Assembly (NCBI GenBank): GCA_958407465.1
Contig: CATYIV010000001.1
Span: 111,662-175,661 of the forward strand
From: an uncultured Collinsella sp.
GTDB lineage: Bacteria; Actinomycetota; Coriobacteriia; Coriobacteriales; Coriobacteriaceae
Length of the DNA: 64,000 nucleotides
Direction of reading: 5' to 3'
Program-made: the position numbers and the translations under genes
Notes under the pieces: generated by a model
Seen by the model: the letters and a program-made list of their open reading frames with translations, nothing else
What the model was told of the DNA's origin: nothing
Databases searched by the model: none
Shown: piece by piece, positions 7,491 through 17,114 of the stretch
How positions within the stretch are numbered: the stretch's first letter is position 1
How the letters are laid out: each line of letters begins with the position of its first letter

Positions 7491-10172
7491 CTAGTCCTCG
7501 AGCAGGTCCTCGATAAAGCCGACGCGGTAGTTTTTGAAGATGACCTCGCCGCCGTCTTGCGTGGCGTCCAGATCGACATAGCCCATGATGCCAAAATCGT
7601 GGTCGCCATCCTCGTCGGCAAAGATCTGGTGCACGTGCCATACGTGCGCGGTCTTCTCGTCGGACTCGTCAATGGAAAACATCGCGGCGCTGCGGGCATC
7701 TCCGTCGGTGAGGATTTCCTCGTGCTGCTCGTGGTAAGCGTCGAGTGCTTTTTGCCAGCGGATCTCGCTCATGCCCCAGTCCTCGTCGAGTTCGCCCAGG
7801 TCGCGAACGTGCTCGCGGGCGGCAAGGGTCACGCGGCGGAAGAGCGCGTTGCGCACCAACAACGTGCAGCCGCGGCGGTCCGCCACGACCTCGTCGATGC
7901 CCTGCGGCGGCGCGGCGTCGAGGGCTGCCGGGTTGCCGGCGTTCTCCCACTCGTCCACCAGGCTCGAGTCCACCGAGCGCACCACAAAGCCCAGCCACGA
8001 GATAATGTCGCGTAGGCGCTCGTCGCGCTTCTCGATGGGCACGGTACGGTCGAGCGAACGGTAGGCCTCTGCCAGGTAGCGAAGCAAAATGCCCTCGGAG
8101 CGGGCGATGCCGAGCTTTTGAATGTAACCCTTAAAATCGCTCGCGCTTTCCAGCATGTCGCGCAGGACGCTCTTGGGAGAGAGCTGGTAGTCGTTTGCCC
8201 AGGGCACTTCCTGGCAGTACTTGTCAAAAGCGGCGTCGAGCAAATCCTCGAGCGGCTTTTCATACGTGACGTCTTGGATGTGCTCCAAGCGCTCCTCATA
8301 CTCGACGCCGTCAGCCTTCATTTCGGCCATCGCGCGGTCGCGCGCGGCGCGCTCCTGTGCGCGCAGCACCTGCTTGGGATCCTCGAGCGTTGCCTCGACC
8401 ATCGAGATCAGATCCATGGTATAGGTCTCGCTCTCGGGGTCGAGCAGCTCCAACGCGGCAAGCAAGAACGGCGAGAGCGGCTGATCGAGTGCGAAGTCCT
8501 CGGGCAGATCGACCGTCAGCGCGTAGTCGGTGTCTGGTGCGGCGTCAGCCGGGGCGTCGGGTGCGGGCGGCACCTCGGTGCGAACGACGACGCCGGAATC
8601 GATGAGTGTGGCGAAGATTTCGTCGGCGCGAACTTCGAGCTTGGCCTTTTCTTCGGGGGTCTGTAAGCTCGTCTCGATGAGGTCGTGTACGCGGGCTCGG
8701 GCATCGCCGCCCTGCTCGACCACGCTAATCACCATGGAGTGTGTGATGCGCAGGCGCGGCTTGAGCGTCTCGGGCTGCGTCTCGATCAGGCGCTCAAAGG
8801 TTTGCTTGTTCCAGGTGACAAAGCCCTCGGGGGCCTTTTTCTTTTTAATCTTACGGAGCTTTTTGGGGTCGTCGCCCGCTTTGGCCATAAGCTTGGCATT
8901 CTCGATCTCGTGCTCGGGTGCCTCGGCAATCACCATGCCCTCGGTATCAAAGCCCGAGCGGCCGGCGCGACCGGCAATCTGGTGGAACTCGCGGGCGCGC
9001 AGACGACGCATCTTGTAGCCATCGAACTTGGTGAGCGCGGTGAGCACCACGGTGTGGATGGGTACGTTGATGCCGACGCCGAGCGTATCGGTGCCGCAGA
9101 TGACGGGCAGCAGGCCCTGCTGCGCCAGGCGCTCGACCAGCAGGCGATAGCGCGGCAACATGCCAGCATGGTGCACGCCGACGCCGCATCCAAGCAGGCG
9201 CTTGAGAATCTTGCCAAAGGCCGTCGAGAAGCTCGTGCCTTTGGCAGCTTCCTTAATGGCCTCGCGTTGCTCCTTACTAGCGATGCCAAAATTGGCGAGC
9301 GACTGTGCCGTTGCAAGGGCGGCATCCTGGCTAAAGTGCACGATATAGAGCGGGGCCTCGCCGCGGCGCATGGCGAGCTCGACCGTGCCCTCGAGGGAGG
9401 TCGTCACATAGTCGTAGCTCAGCGGAACAGGACGCGGGGCATCGATGACCAAGTCGCAAGCAGCGCCGGTGTGCTCCTCGAGTGAGGCGGCGATGGCAGT
9501 GACATCGCCGAGCGTGGCGCTCATGAGCATAAACTGCGTGTGGGGCAGGGTGAGCAGCGGTACCTGCCAGGCCCAGCCGCGGTCGGGGTCGGCAAAGTAG
9601 TGGAACTCGTCCATGGCTACGCAGCCCACATCGGCGTCCTCGCCCTCGCGTAGCGCATCGTTGGCGAGGATTTCGGCCGTGCAGCAGATGACGGGTGCCT
9701 TGGTGTTGATATGCGTATCGCCGGTGATCATGCCGACGTTATCGCGGCCGAGCACCTGTACCAGATCGAAGAACTTTTCACTGACCAAGGCCTTGATAGG
9801 GGCTGTGTAATAGCAACGTTTGCCCTGCGCCATGCCCATAAAGAGCATGCCCAGCGCGACAAGCGACTTGCCCGATCCGGTCGGTGTTCCCAAAATGACA
9901 TGGTCACCGGCGGCTAGATCCATGAGGGCCTCTTCCTGGTGGTCCCACAGCTCAATACCGCGATCGCTCGTCCATTCAAAGAAGCGTTCGAAGGCCTGGT
10001 CGGGCGTGAGCCATGGTTCGGGCTCGCTGCCGTCCTCGGGCTCCCACCAGGTGGGGGAGAGCGCGCCGAGCGAGCCAAACTCGGCTTCGGTTCCCGTGCC
10101 GCCCGAGAATGAGCTGGCGGCGCCGGCGCCGGAGACGGTGCTGGCGGCGGTATCTGTCGTGGTCTGTGCCAT
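7491..10172 (-). CDS. Ski2-like DExH RNA helicase with DUF3516 C-terminal domain
   Basis: 893 aa. The N-terminal two-thirds are a superfamily 2 helicase: Walker A GTPTGSGKS, DExH-type box DEFHYFAD, SATLGD, and motif VI QIAGRAGRSGFD. The C-terminal part is the DUF3516 region found in actinobacterial helicases, with the long KKLRKIKKKK linker between. The family resembles Ski2/Mtr4-type RNA unwinding enzymes. The ATG at 10172 was chosen because an upstream extension reads through the inverted-repeat element at 10294 and has unconserved sequence. Its role in RNA turnover is inferred from the family. Confidence 0.85.
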   Translation of the reverse strand: MAQTTTDTAASTVSGAGAASSFSGGTGTEAEFGSLGALSPTWWEPEDGSEPEPWLTPDQAFERFFEWTSDRGIELWDHQEEALMDLAAGDHVILGTPTGSGKSLVALGMLFMGMAQGKRCYYTAPIKALVSEKFFDLVQVLGRDNVGMITGDTHINTKAPVICCTAEILANDALREGEDADVGCVAMDEFHYFADPDRGWAWQVPLLTLPHTQFMLMSATLGDVTAIAASLEEHTGAACDLVIDAPRPVPLSYDYVTTSLEGTVELAMRRGEAPLYIVHFSQDAALATAQSLANFGIASKEQREAIKEAAKGTSFSTAFGKILKRLLGCGVGVHHAGMLPRYRLLVERLAQQGLLPVICGTDTLGVGINVPIHTVVLTALTKFDGYKMRRLRAREFHQIAGRAGRSGFDTEGMVIAEAPEHEIENAKLMAKAGDDPKKLRKIKKKKAPEGFVTWNKQTFERLIETQPETLKPRLRITHSMVISVVEQGGDARARVHDLIETSLQTPEEKAKLEVRADEIFATLIDSGVVVRTEVPPAPDAPADAAPDTDYALTVDLPEDFALDQPLSPFLLAALELLDPESETYTMDLISMVEATLEDPKQVLRAQERAARDRAMAEMKADGVEYEERLEHIQDVTYEKPLEDLLDAAFDKYCQEVPWANDYQLSPKSVLRDMLESASDFKGYIQKLGIARSEGILLRYLAEAYRSLDRTVPIEKRDERLRDIISWLGFVVRSVDSSLVDEWENAGNPAALDAAPPQGIDEVVADRRGCTLLVRNALFRRVTLAAREHVRDLGELDEDWGMSEIRWQKALDAYHEQHEEILTDGDARSAAMFSIDESDEKTAHVWHVHQIFADEDGDHDFGIMGYVDLDATQDGGEVIFKNYRVGFIEDLLED

Positions 10173-10295
10173 GTGCTTTCTTTCTCTTGCGATTGTCCGC
10201 CAACTATTATGGCGTAGCGTCGCATCGATGCGTTTGCAGGCAAGAAAATGCAGGAAATGGGCGTTCTGCCCGGCCGTTTGGTGCAGTTGCCAGCT

Positions 10296-10414
10296 AAGTG
10301 AGTAGACTTTTTGCGATGTCGCGAGCACATGGATTTTGCACAAGGGTTCTATCTGCGGTTTTAGTTTTCGTTATGCGGGTTGTGCTTGGCTATTGCAAAA
10401 AAATCTACTCACTT
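10296..10414. repeat. ~120-bp terminal-inverted-repeat element, copy 2 (MITE-like)
   Basis: The ends are CTAAGTGAGTAGACTTTTT and the reverse complement (AAAAATCTACTCACTTAG), extending to 10294 and 10416 if the flanking CT/AG are counted. It is 119 bp between the AAGT/ACTT ends, against 120 bp for copy 1 at 277. The interior shares TTTTGCA-CAAG and CTGCG blocks with copy 1 but has otherwise diverged. It lies between trmB and the DUF3516 helicase gene, so it would be transcribed with the minus strand. Confidence 0.75.
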
Positions 10415-10481
10415 AGGTTTGAGGGTTGTTTGCTGGCGCCTATTCGCGCTTATTTGCTGACGCCGCGACCATCAGAAGCCC

Positions 10482-11321
10482 CTAGGACTCTTGCGGCAGG
10501 CGCTTCTTGCCCTTGCGGGCACGGTTTCTGAAGTTCTCGACGGCCTCTTCCATGCCGAGAGGCACGTAGGTGAGCTCATCGAGGTTTTCGGGCAGGTAGC
10601 AGGCAAGGCTTTGCTCCTGCGCGCGGCCCGCCGCGAGCTGCTCTTCGATGGGTTCCGCGCCGGGCGTAGCGCAAATGCCATAGACGGCGGCGCCCATCTC
10701 GCGCGTGCGGCATTCATATTCGGTCTCGGGATGCTCGGGATGGTCGCGGCGGACGTCGTCACTTACCCAAAGCGTATCGTAGCCGGCTGCGGCAAACTGT
10801 CCCAGGGCGTAATCGCGCAACGGTTTGCTGTCGGTTCGCAGCGTTACGGTGGCGCCGGCTGCAAAGAGCGGGCGATAGAGCATCAGATGGTCGACATGGA
10901 CGAGGCGCTTTTTGGCGTACTTGGCCTTGGGCTGCGGCGTGGGAAAGTTGATGGTGATGGCATCGAGCTCGTCTGTGGCAAATAGCTGCGGCAGCGATGC
11001 GGCGCCTCGAGGCAGAACGAGTGCGTTGGTCAGTTCATGCTCGCAGATTTTCTGTGCGGCATAGGCGATGCAGATGGGCTCTTGGTCCATGCCGATAAAG
11101 AGCGTGTTTGGCTCGTGGGCCGCGCGCTCTACAAGGTACGTTCCCTTGCCGCAGCCAAGATCCAGGTGAAGGTGTTCGAATGGCTTGCTGCCAACTGGCG
11201 CACAGACTTCACGCCAATCTCCGGCATAGGCCTCGGGGTTCGTCTCAATCGCATCGGCGTAGCGCTCCAGGCGCTCCTCGAGCACAAAGTTCTTAGGCGT
11301 GCGAACGTGGACGGCTCCCAT
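10482..11321 (-). CDS. trmB: tRNA (guanine-N7-)-methyltransferase-like protein
   Basis: 279 aa, SAM-dependent methyltransferase of the TrmB family that methylates G46 of tRNA. It has motif I LDLGCGKGTYLVE (~53-65), FIGMDQEP for ribose binding, and the family hallmark NFPTPQPKAKYAKKRLV, a variant of the usual NFPDPWPKxRHxKRRL. The variant, plus a C-terminal extension of about 60 residues with a basic end (RNRARKGKKRL), makes it a divergent member. AAGGAG lies just upstream of the ATG. It runs toward the second inverted-repeat element and the helicase gene. Confidence 0.8.
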   Translation of the reverse strand: MGAVHVRTPKNFVLEERLERYADAIETNPEAYAGDWREVCAPVGSKPFEHLHLDLGCGKGTYLVERAAHEPNTLFIGMDQEPICIAYAAQKICEHELTNALVLPRGAASLPQLFATDELDAITINFPTPQPKAKYAKKRLVHVDHLMLYRPLFAAGATVTLRTDSKPLRDYALGQFAAAGYDTLWVSDDVRRDHPEHPETEYECRTREMGAAVYGICATPGAEPIEEQLAAGRAQEQSLACYLPENLDELTYVPLGMEEAVENFRNRARKGKKRLPQES

Positions 11322-11438
11322 GAGGCTCCTTGGTCATAAATATGGAACGCATAGCTGCGCGTTCCGTCAATGGGTTGAAAAGGGTGGGCATAGTTTGCTC
11401 GAAAGACGCGGCACGGCTCGGCGGCGAGTCGTCGATGC

Positions 11439-12311
11439 CTACAGGCGCTTGAGGATCACATAACGGTTGAGCTCGCCGCTGCGACCGTCGGCATGGAAAC
11501 GCTCAAGCTCGCGCACGGGGACCTCGCCGCTCTTGTAGAACGTACGGACGCCGCGCACCAGATCGGTGATCTGCTGATCGTCAAAGTGATGGCAATAGCG
11601 GTAGGCGTGGCGGTCGTTTTGCCAGCCGATGAGGTGGTCGCCGGCTTCAAACTGTGCGGAATCGTAACCCTCAAACGGTGGGGTGAGCTCGGCGCGGGCT
11701 TCGGCACGAACGGCCTTGCGCGCCATGCGCTCGTCGTTCATAAACTCCCAAAAGCTGATGGCGATGATGCCGCCTGGGCGCGTCTGCCGCACCAGGGCGT
11801 CGAGCACGCGTACGCGGTACTCGCACGACGGCACGTGGTGCATAAAGCCAAAACAGACCGAGATGTCGGCGAGCGGGGCGTCGAAAAGCACGTCGGGTGT
11901 CTCGGCGGGGTTGAGCTTCATGAGGGCGTCGAGCACGTCGAGTTCCTGGAAGTGCAGGTTGGGAATGCGCAGGGCGTGACCGTGCGCATCGATAGCCAAA
12001 TCTTGACACGAGTCGACACCATAGAACTCAAACGGGCAGCTGGCATCTGCCGAGGGGTTTGCGCCATCGACACCCTTGGCGGCAAGTGCGCCGCCGGCGG
12101 CAAAGTTCTCGAATCGCATATTGCCGCAGGCAAGATCGAAGACACGGACGGGATGCTCGATCGTGGCGACGTCGAGCTGCCCGAGCGCGATATCCATGGT
12201 GCGCACCCAGCCGGGCCACGGGGCCTGGCGCGTATCGGAGAAGGAGGCGGAGTGCTCGCGATAGAACGTGTTGTTGAGCTGGATGAGCGATGAGGCGAAA
12301 TCGCGGTTCAC
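11439..12311 (-). CDS. Class I SAM-dependent methyltransferase
   Basis: 290 aa. It has a SAM-binding motif VRVFDLACGNMRFENF, FYGVDSC (acidic ribose contact), ELDVLDAL and DISVCFGFMHHVP, followed by the late strand of the Rossmann fold (RPGGIIAISFWEF). The layout resembles the Trm9/ABH8-type methyltransferases, but the substrate is not evident. The GTG at 12311 was preferred to an upstream ATG because GGAGGGAG lies 9 nt before it, and the extra N-terminal stretch is only Arg-rich leader. It is divergent from the HTH regulator gene at 12579. Confidence 0.7.
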   Translation of the reverse strand: MNRDFASSLIQLNNTFYREHSASFSDTRQAPWPGWVRTMDIALGQLDVATIEHPVRVFDLACGNMRFENFAAGGALAAKGVDGANPSADASCPFEFYGVDSCQDLAIDAHGHALRIPNLHFQELDVLDALMKLNPAETPDVLFDAPLADISVCFGFMHHVPSCEYRVRVLDALVRQTRPGGIIAISFWEFMNDERMARKAVRAEARAELTPPFEGYDSAQFEAGDHLIGWQNDRHAYRYCHHFDDQQITDLVRGVRTFYKSGEVPVRELERFHADGRSGELNRYVILKRL

Positions 12312-12578
12312 GGCGCGGAACTCCCTCCGTCGGCGGTGCGGAATAAACAGTACGACCATACTACCGTTAACGCCGCAACGGGGACAACCAAGCTACGGGT
12401 CATTGCTTTGTTTGGACACATTTCCGCAGCTCATATGCACCCGCAACCGCCAGTTGTCAAAAATCTCACTAGAATAGGTGGCATGCTCTTGGCGGTGGCG
12501 GATAGATTTTTAACTGTGCAAGGCGCCTTAAGAACAAAAACGGTCCGGCGGCACGGCTGGCATCACATAGGAGGAACC

Positions 12579-13301
12579 ATGAATGTAGAAACTGCACAAC
12601 GGCTCGCCGACCTTCGTCGCAGCAAGGGTTTTAGCCAAGAAGGGCTGGCGCGAAAGCTGGGACTGTCGCGCCAGGCGGTCAGTAAATGGGAGCGCGCGGA
12701 GAGCTCGCCCGATACCGAGAACCTGATCTCGCTCGCCAAGCTTTATGGCGTGAGTCTGGACGAGCTGCTCAATCCGAGCGACGAGATCGAGGACGATATC
12801 GAGTTTGAGAACGAGGACCGCGCCCGCCAGCGCGAGGCCGAGGCGGCAGAGCGCGCTCGCACCCATGAGGCGGCGGTGCGCGCCACCGAAGCGGCAACGC
12901 AGGCGAGTGATGCCGCGGCTAAGGCGGCACAGGCGGCAAGCTGGAGTGCACAGGCCGCCAACGCTGCTACGGCGCAGGCGACGAGTGGCCACGCAGTTGG
13001 CTCGACTCCGGTGAAGGGCCCCTTCCAGTCGTTCCCGTATTGGGCCGTGTGCTGGCTGCTGTTCTTTTTGCTGATGTTCCTGGTTGGTGCCAGCCCTTTT
13101 CCCGCACTGATCTTCTTTACGATTCCCATCTATCACTGGGTGGCGCGTGCGCTCGATGGCGATTGGGCGCGCGGGGATATCCAGGTTGGTCCGGCGCCGG
13201 TGGCGGTCAAGGCCCAGGGGAAGGATACTTCTGCGGAACCTGATGCTGACGTGGCTATCGCAGCCACCGCTGAGCCGTGTGCCAAAGAGGGTGACGAATG
13301 A
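12579..13301 (+). CDS. Membrane-tethered XRE-family HTH regulator
   Basis: 240 aa. The Cro/C1-type HTH occupies residues ~5-60 (AQRLADLRRSKGFSQEGLARKLGLSR etc.). An acidic, then Ala-rich helical stretch (~65-145, repeated A-A-x-A heptads) follows, and then a hydrophobic region of two spans (~153-200). AGGAGG sits 5 nt before the ATG; the longer upstream frame has no binding site. It overlaps the next gene (ATGA), so it is translationally coupled to a DUF4097 protein. The arrangement suggests an envelope-sensing regulator that controls its own membrane partner. The DNA target is unknown. Confidence 0.8.
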   Translation: MNVETAQRLADLRRSKGFSQEGLARKLGLSRQAVSKWERAESSPDTENLISLAKLYGVSLDELLNPSDEIEDDIEFENEDRARQREAEAAERARTHEAAVRATEAATQASDAAAKAAQAASWSAQAANAATAQATSGHAVGSTPVKGPFQSFPYWAVCWLLFFLLMFLVGASPFPALIFFTIPIYHWVARALDGDWARGDIQVGPAPVAVKAQGKDTSAEPDADVAIAATAEPCAKEGDE

Positions 13302-14197
13302 TGAAGCTTTCGCATGAATCCAGACTGCGTCTGGGCGTTGGCATCGGAGCGTTTGTGCTCATCATCGGGCTTGTTTTTGGCATTTCACGGACTTTGATTC
13401 ATTATGATGGCCCGTGGGATCTCGACGATGTCGTATCCGGCTTGTCTGGTATGGACGATGCGGTTGACGAGGACAATCTCTTGGACGACGGCAGCTATTC
13501 CGCTCGGCCTCAGCAACTTTCGAGCGAAACGTTTGATGCCGACGCGTTCACATCGCTTGACCTGGATGTGACGTCGGGCACGGTCGAGGTCAAACACGTC
13601 TCCGGCGGGCCGGTGCGCGTAATTGAAAGCGGTCGCGTGGCAACGGGGACCGTTGCCTTCGATGCGGCAACCCAGAACCTGGCCGAAATCAAGGGCTCTA
13701 CGCTCAAGATTCGCCAGTTCGATTGCGATGACGAGCGCGCCATTGACCGCACGGTTACCGTCGAACTGCCGCGCGAAGTTGCCGATAACCTGGTCGGCAT
13801 TACGGCGAAGGTGGGATCGGGTGATCTGACGGTCGCGGGCATTGCGTGCCATGACCTCAACCTGACTTTGGACTCGGGAGATGTTGAGTTTACTGGCACC
13901 GTGACCGATACCCTGAATGCCGAGGTCGGTTCGGGCGATGTGACGTTCGAGCTCTATCAGGCCCCCGCGAAGTCGATGGACGTGAGTGTGGGCTCGGGCG
14001 ACGTGGAGATAGCGGTTCCGAACTCAACGGGCTTTAAGGCGAGCCTAACTGTGGGCAGCGGTGACTTCGAGAGCGATTTCCTTCCGCTTGGCTACGACGG
14101 CGAGACCATATTGAATCATGAATTCGACAACGGTGATAAGTCTGCCACGTATCGTTTTAAGGTCGGTTCGGGCGACATGTCGTTTGATCCGGAGTGA
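13298..14197 (+). CDS. DUF4097 family membrane-anchored beta-repeat protein
   Basis: 299 aa. It has a short basic start, one N-terminal membrane span (~13-33), then an extracytoplasmic beta-helix-like domain with recurring VGSGD / DSGDVEF motifs (at least five copies between ~165 and the C-terminus). DUF4097 proteins are often encoded beside HTH or anti-sigma-like genes and form adhesin-like or sensor domains. It starts inside the stop codon of the HTH gene, so the two are produced together and probably work as a sensor-regulator pair. No lipobox or sortase motif is present. Confidence 0.8.
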   Translation: MMKLSHESRLRLGVGIGAFVLIIGLVFGISRTLIHYDGPWDLDDVVSGLSGMDDAVDEDNLLDDGSYSARPQQLSSETFDADAFTSLDLDVTSGTVEVKHVSGGPVRVIESGRVATGTVAFDAATQNLAEIKGSTLKIRQFDCDDERAIDRTVTVELPREVADNLVGITAKVGSGDLTVAGIACHDLNLTLDSGDVEFTGTVTDTLNAEVGSGDVTFELYQAPAKSMDVSVGSGDVEIAVPNSTGFKASLTVGSGDFESDFLPLGYDGETILNHEFDNGDKSATYRFKVGSGDMSFDPE

Positions 14198-14300
14198 CGA
14201 CGGCGGGCTAAGTCCGCAAACTTAGATGCTTAGATGCGCTGTTTGATGAAGGCGTCGGGGCCGCGGTCGGCTTCGGCGCCTTTGCCTTTACAATGGGGAC

Positions 14301-16208
14301 ATGGAACAGATTATCTTGAACATACTCGACGCTCTGCGTCGCGGTGAGACCGTGGACGACAAAGCGCTCGTCAAACTGATACATGCCGAGGCGCGCCGTG
14401 AGGGTGCCGACAAACGCGATTTGGCCAAGCGCCGTCTGCTGCCGTTCTACCAGCGGGTGAAGCGCGAGGAGCCGGCTCGGTGGGCTGCGTGGAATGTTGA
14501 TTCCGATCTGGAACGCCAACTGCTGCAGGTGCTGCGCATGAAGCCGCGCCGCACGGCTTCGGGCGTAGCGACCATTACCGTCATCACCAAACCGTGGCCC
14601 TGTTCGGGCGATTGCCTGTTTTGCCCCAACGATCTGCGCATGCCCAAAAGCTATCTGCACGCCGAGCCGGCGTGTGCCCGTGCGGAGCAAAACTGCTTCG
14701 ACCCGTATCTGCAGGTGAGTGCCCGTTTGACGGCGCTTTCGCAAATGGGGCATGCGACCGATAAGATCGAGCTCATTGTGCTTGGCGGTACCTGGAGCGA
14801 CTATCCGGAAGGCTATCAGACATGGTTTATGTCGGAGCTCTTCCGCGCGCTCAATAACGATGCCGTTGCCGGCGTGGCGGCCAACCCCATGTTGGCACGT
14901 CCGGGCATCAGCCGTGCCGAGGCGGGGCGTCTGCTCGATGACGCTCCCGCCGATGCCCTGCCGCCTGTGGTAGCAGAGCGCCGTGAGCGCTATCGGGCCG
15001 CCGGCATTGCGACCGACGAGGCCGAGCTTGCGAGCGGTGTTGCCGACGAGCAGGGGCGTGTGGATGCTGCCGTGGGTGGCTATAACCGTGCGGTGCGTCG
15101 TCTGTACGGTCCCGGTACGCCGTGGGGCGAGGTCACCGAGTGGCAGACGGCAACGATGGAGGAGCTCGAGCGTCAGCAGCGCATCAACGAGACGGCGAAG
15201 CATCGCGTGGTGGGACTCGTTATCGAGACGCGCCCCGATGCCGTGACGCCGCAGGCGCTTACGCTCATCCGCCGCCTGGGCTGCACCAAGATCCAGATGG
15301 GTATCCAGAGCCTCGACCAGCACCTGCTCGATATCAACGAGCGTCGCATTTCGGTGGCGCAGATTGAACGGGCGTTTTCGCTTGCGCGCCTGTTTGGCTT
15401 TAAGATCCATGCGCATTTTATGCTTAACCTGCTGGGCGCCACGCCGGAGGGGGACAAGCGCGACTACGAACGCTTTATGACCGAAGGGGCCTTTATGCCC
15501 GACGAGGTCAAAGTCTATCCGTGTGCGCTCATCGAGGGCTCGCGTTTGGTGGGCTGCTACGAGCGCGGCGAGTGGCGTCCCTATACCGAGGAAGAGCTGC
15601 TCGATGTGTTGGCCGACGACATCGTGGTGACGCCGGCGTTCTGCCGTATCAGTCGCATGATCCGCGATTTTAGTTCCGATGACATCATGGTGGGCAACAA
15701 GAAGCCCAACCTGCGTCAGCTCGTTGAGAACCGCCTGGCTGCTTGGGGTGACGGTGCGACGGTGCGCGAGATTCGCTATCGCGAGATCAGTACGGCGGGT
15801 GCCGACTTGGATGAGCTATCTCTTGATGAGGAAGTGGCGTACGAGACGCCGGTGACGCGCGAGCGCTTTTTGCAGTGGGTGACGCCGCAGGGCAAGATCG
15901 CGGGCTTTTTGCGACTGTCGCTTCCCGATCGTGCGTTTGTTACCGCGCACGCAGACGAGTTGCCGACGACGCCGGACGAGGCGATGATTCGCGAGGTGCA
16001 CGTGTATGGCATGGCGGCGCGCGTGGGGGATCAAGGCCAGGCGGCGCAGCATCACGGGTTGGGGCGTTTGCTCGTAGAGCGTGCGTGCGAGATTGCCCGG
16101 GATGCCGGCTATGCGCGCATCAACGTGATCAGCGCGATTGGTACGCGCGAGTACTATCGCCATCTTGGATTTTATGACCATGGCCTTTATCTGCAAAAGG
16201 AGCTCTAG
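14301..16208 (+). CDS. elp3: tRNA uridine(34) acetyltransferase Elp3 (radical SAM + GNAT)
   Basis: 635 aa. An Elp3-type enzyme that attaches an acetyl-derived carboxymethyl group to U34 of tRNA. The radical SAM cluster is CSGDCLFC (CxxxCxxC, ~95-102), preceded by the basic Elp3 N-terminal region. The TIM-barrel part carries GIQSLDQ and LLGATPEGD, and the C-terminal GNAT domain has HGLGRLLVERA and YYRHLGF. A bacterial stand-alone Elp3 is expected to work without other Elongator subunits. The start follows GGGGAC. The next gene starts at the base after its stop, so they are one operon. Confidence 0.9.
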   Translation: MEQIILNILDALRRGETVDDKALVKLIHAEARREGADKRDLAKRRLLPFYQRVKREEPARWAAWNVDSDLERQLLQVLRMKPRRTASGVATITVITKPWPCSGDCLFCPNDLRMPKSYLHAEPACARAEQNCFDPYLQVSARLTALSQMGHATDKIELIVLGGTWSDYPEGYQTWFMSELFRALNNDAVAGVAANPMLARPGISRAEAGRLLDDAPADALPPVVAERRERYRAAGIATDEAELASGVADEQGRVDAAVGGYNRAVRRLYGPGTPWGEVTEWQTATMEELERQQRINETAKHRVVGLVIETRPDAVTPQALTLIRRLGCTKIQMGIQSLDQHLLDINERRISVAQIERAFSLARLFGFKIHAHFMLNLLGATPEGDKRDYERFMTEGAFMPDEVKVYPCALIEGSRLVGCYERGEWRPYTEEELLDVLADDIVVTPAFCRISRMIRDFSSDDIMVGNKKPNLRQLVENRLAAWGDGATVREIRYREISTAGADLDELSLDEEVAYETPVTRERFLQWVTPQGKIAGFLRLSLPDRAFVTAHADELPTTPDEAMIREVHVYGMAARVGDQGQAAQHHGLGRLLVERACEIARDAGYARINVISAIGTREYYRHLGFYDHGLYLQKEL

Positions 16209-17087
16209 ATGAACAAGCCGAGTGTTTCTGCCGGCGTCGTTGCCGGCGTTGCTCTGGGAGCCGCGGCGCTTGGTGCGGCCGCTGTCGCTGTTCGTGCTGC
16301 CTGTCTGCAGGTTGCGCGAACCCGCAATGGGTTGGCGCGTGTGAAGCGCGTGCACGACGAGGGCGGCGACGAAGTCCGCGTATTGGTGCAAGGCGGCGTC
16401 TACCAAAGCGCGAGTTACGTTGGCGAGCGTTGGGCTGAGCCCGTCTTTGCGTACTATCGTGCGTTTGACGACGTGTTTGAGGCCGAGGGTGCAATGCACG
16501 ACGCTTATGGTCACGGCATCGACCGTATGCTCATGCTGGGTGGCGGCGGGTTTGCCTATCCCAAGTTTGCGCTGATGTCGCACGAGGGCTTGCGCATGGA
16601 CGTTATCGAGTATGACGGAGAGATTACGCGCCTGGCGCGCCGTTGGTTCTATCTGGACGAGCTGGAGCGCACGGTGGGCGACCGCTTGCGGGTGATTACC
16701 GCTGAGGCGCGTTCGTACCTGGGTGTGACGAGCGTGGGCCATCGTCGCTACGACGTGGTCGTGAGCGATTGCTTTGGCGGTGCCGAGCCCGTGCGCGAGC
16801 TGGCGACGGTTGAGGCGTTGCGTTTGGTGCGAGGCAGCCTGAACCCCGGGGGTATCTACGTGGCCAATATCGTGAGCGCAAACGAGGGGAGCGATGTGAC
16901 GTTCCTGCGCGACTGCGCTGCCACGGCGCTCGAGGTGTTCGCCCATGCCTGGGTGGTCCCATGCGGCGATACAGAGTTCGGCGGCGAGGAAAACTACCTG
17001 CTCATCGCCAGCGACGGCGACTACGCCTTTGCCGAAGCCGTGCCCTTCGACGTCGACTTCCTTGGCACCGTCCTTCACGACAAGTAA
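16209..17087 (+). CDS. Spermidine synthase-like methyltransferase-fold protein
   Basis: 292 aa. A hydrophobic N-terminal segment (~8-32, Gly/Ala rich) acts as a membrane anchor or signal anchor. The body has the spermidine-synthase fold: MLGGGGFAYPKF (~103), DVIEYDGEI, VVVSDCFGGAEPV and a terminal Rossmann strand. Several acceptor-site residues of true polyamine synthases are not evident, and an anchored form suggests a divergent role. It directly abuts elp3. Polyamine aminopropyltransferase activity is possible but not supported by this sequence alone. Confidence 0.7.
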   Translation: MNKPSVSAGVVAGVALGAAALGAAAVAVRAACLQVARTRNGLARVKRVHDEGGDEVRVLVQGGVYQSASYVGERWAEPVFAYYRAFDDVFEAEGAMHDAYGHGIDRMLMLGGGGFAYPKFALMSHEGLRMDVIEYDGEITRLARRWFYLDELERTVGDRLRVITAEARSYLGVTSVGHRRYDVVVSDCFGGAEPVRELATVEALRLVRGSLNPGGIYVANIVSANEGSDVTFLRDCAATALEVFAHAWVVPCGDTEFGGEENYLLIASDGDYAFAEAVPFDVDFLGTVLHDK

Positions 17088-17114
17088 GTCTCCCCGTCCC
17101 AAAAAAGACTGGTC

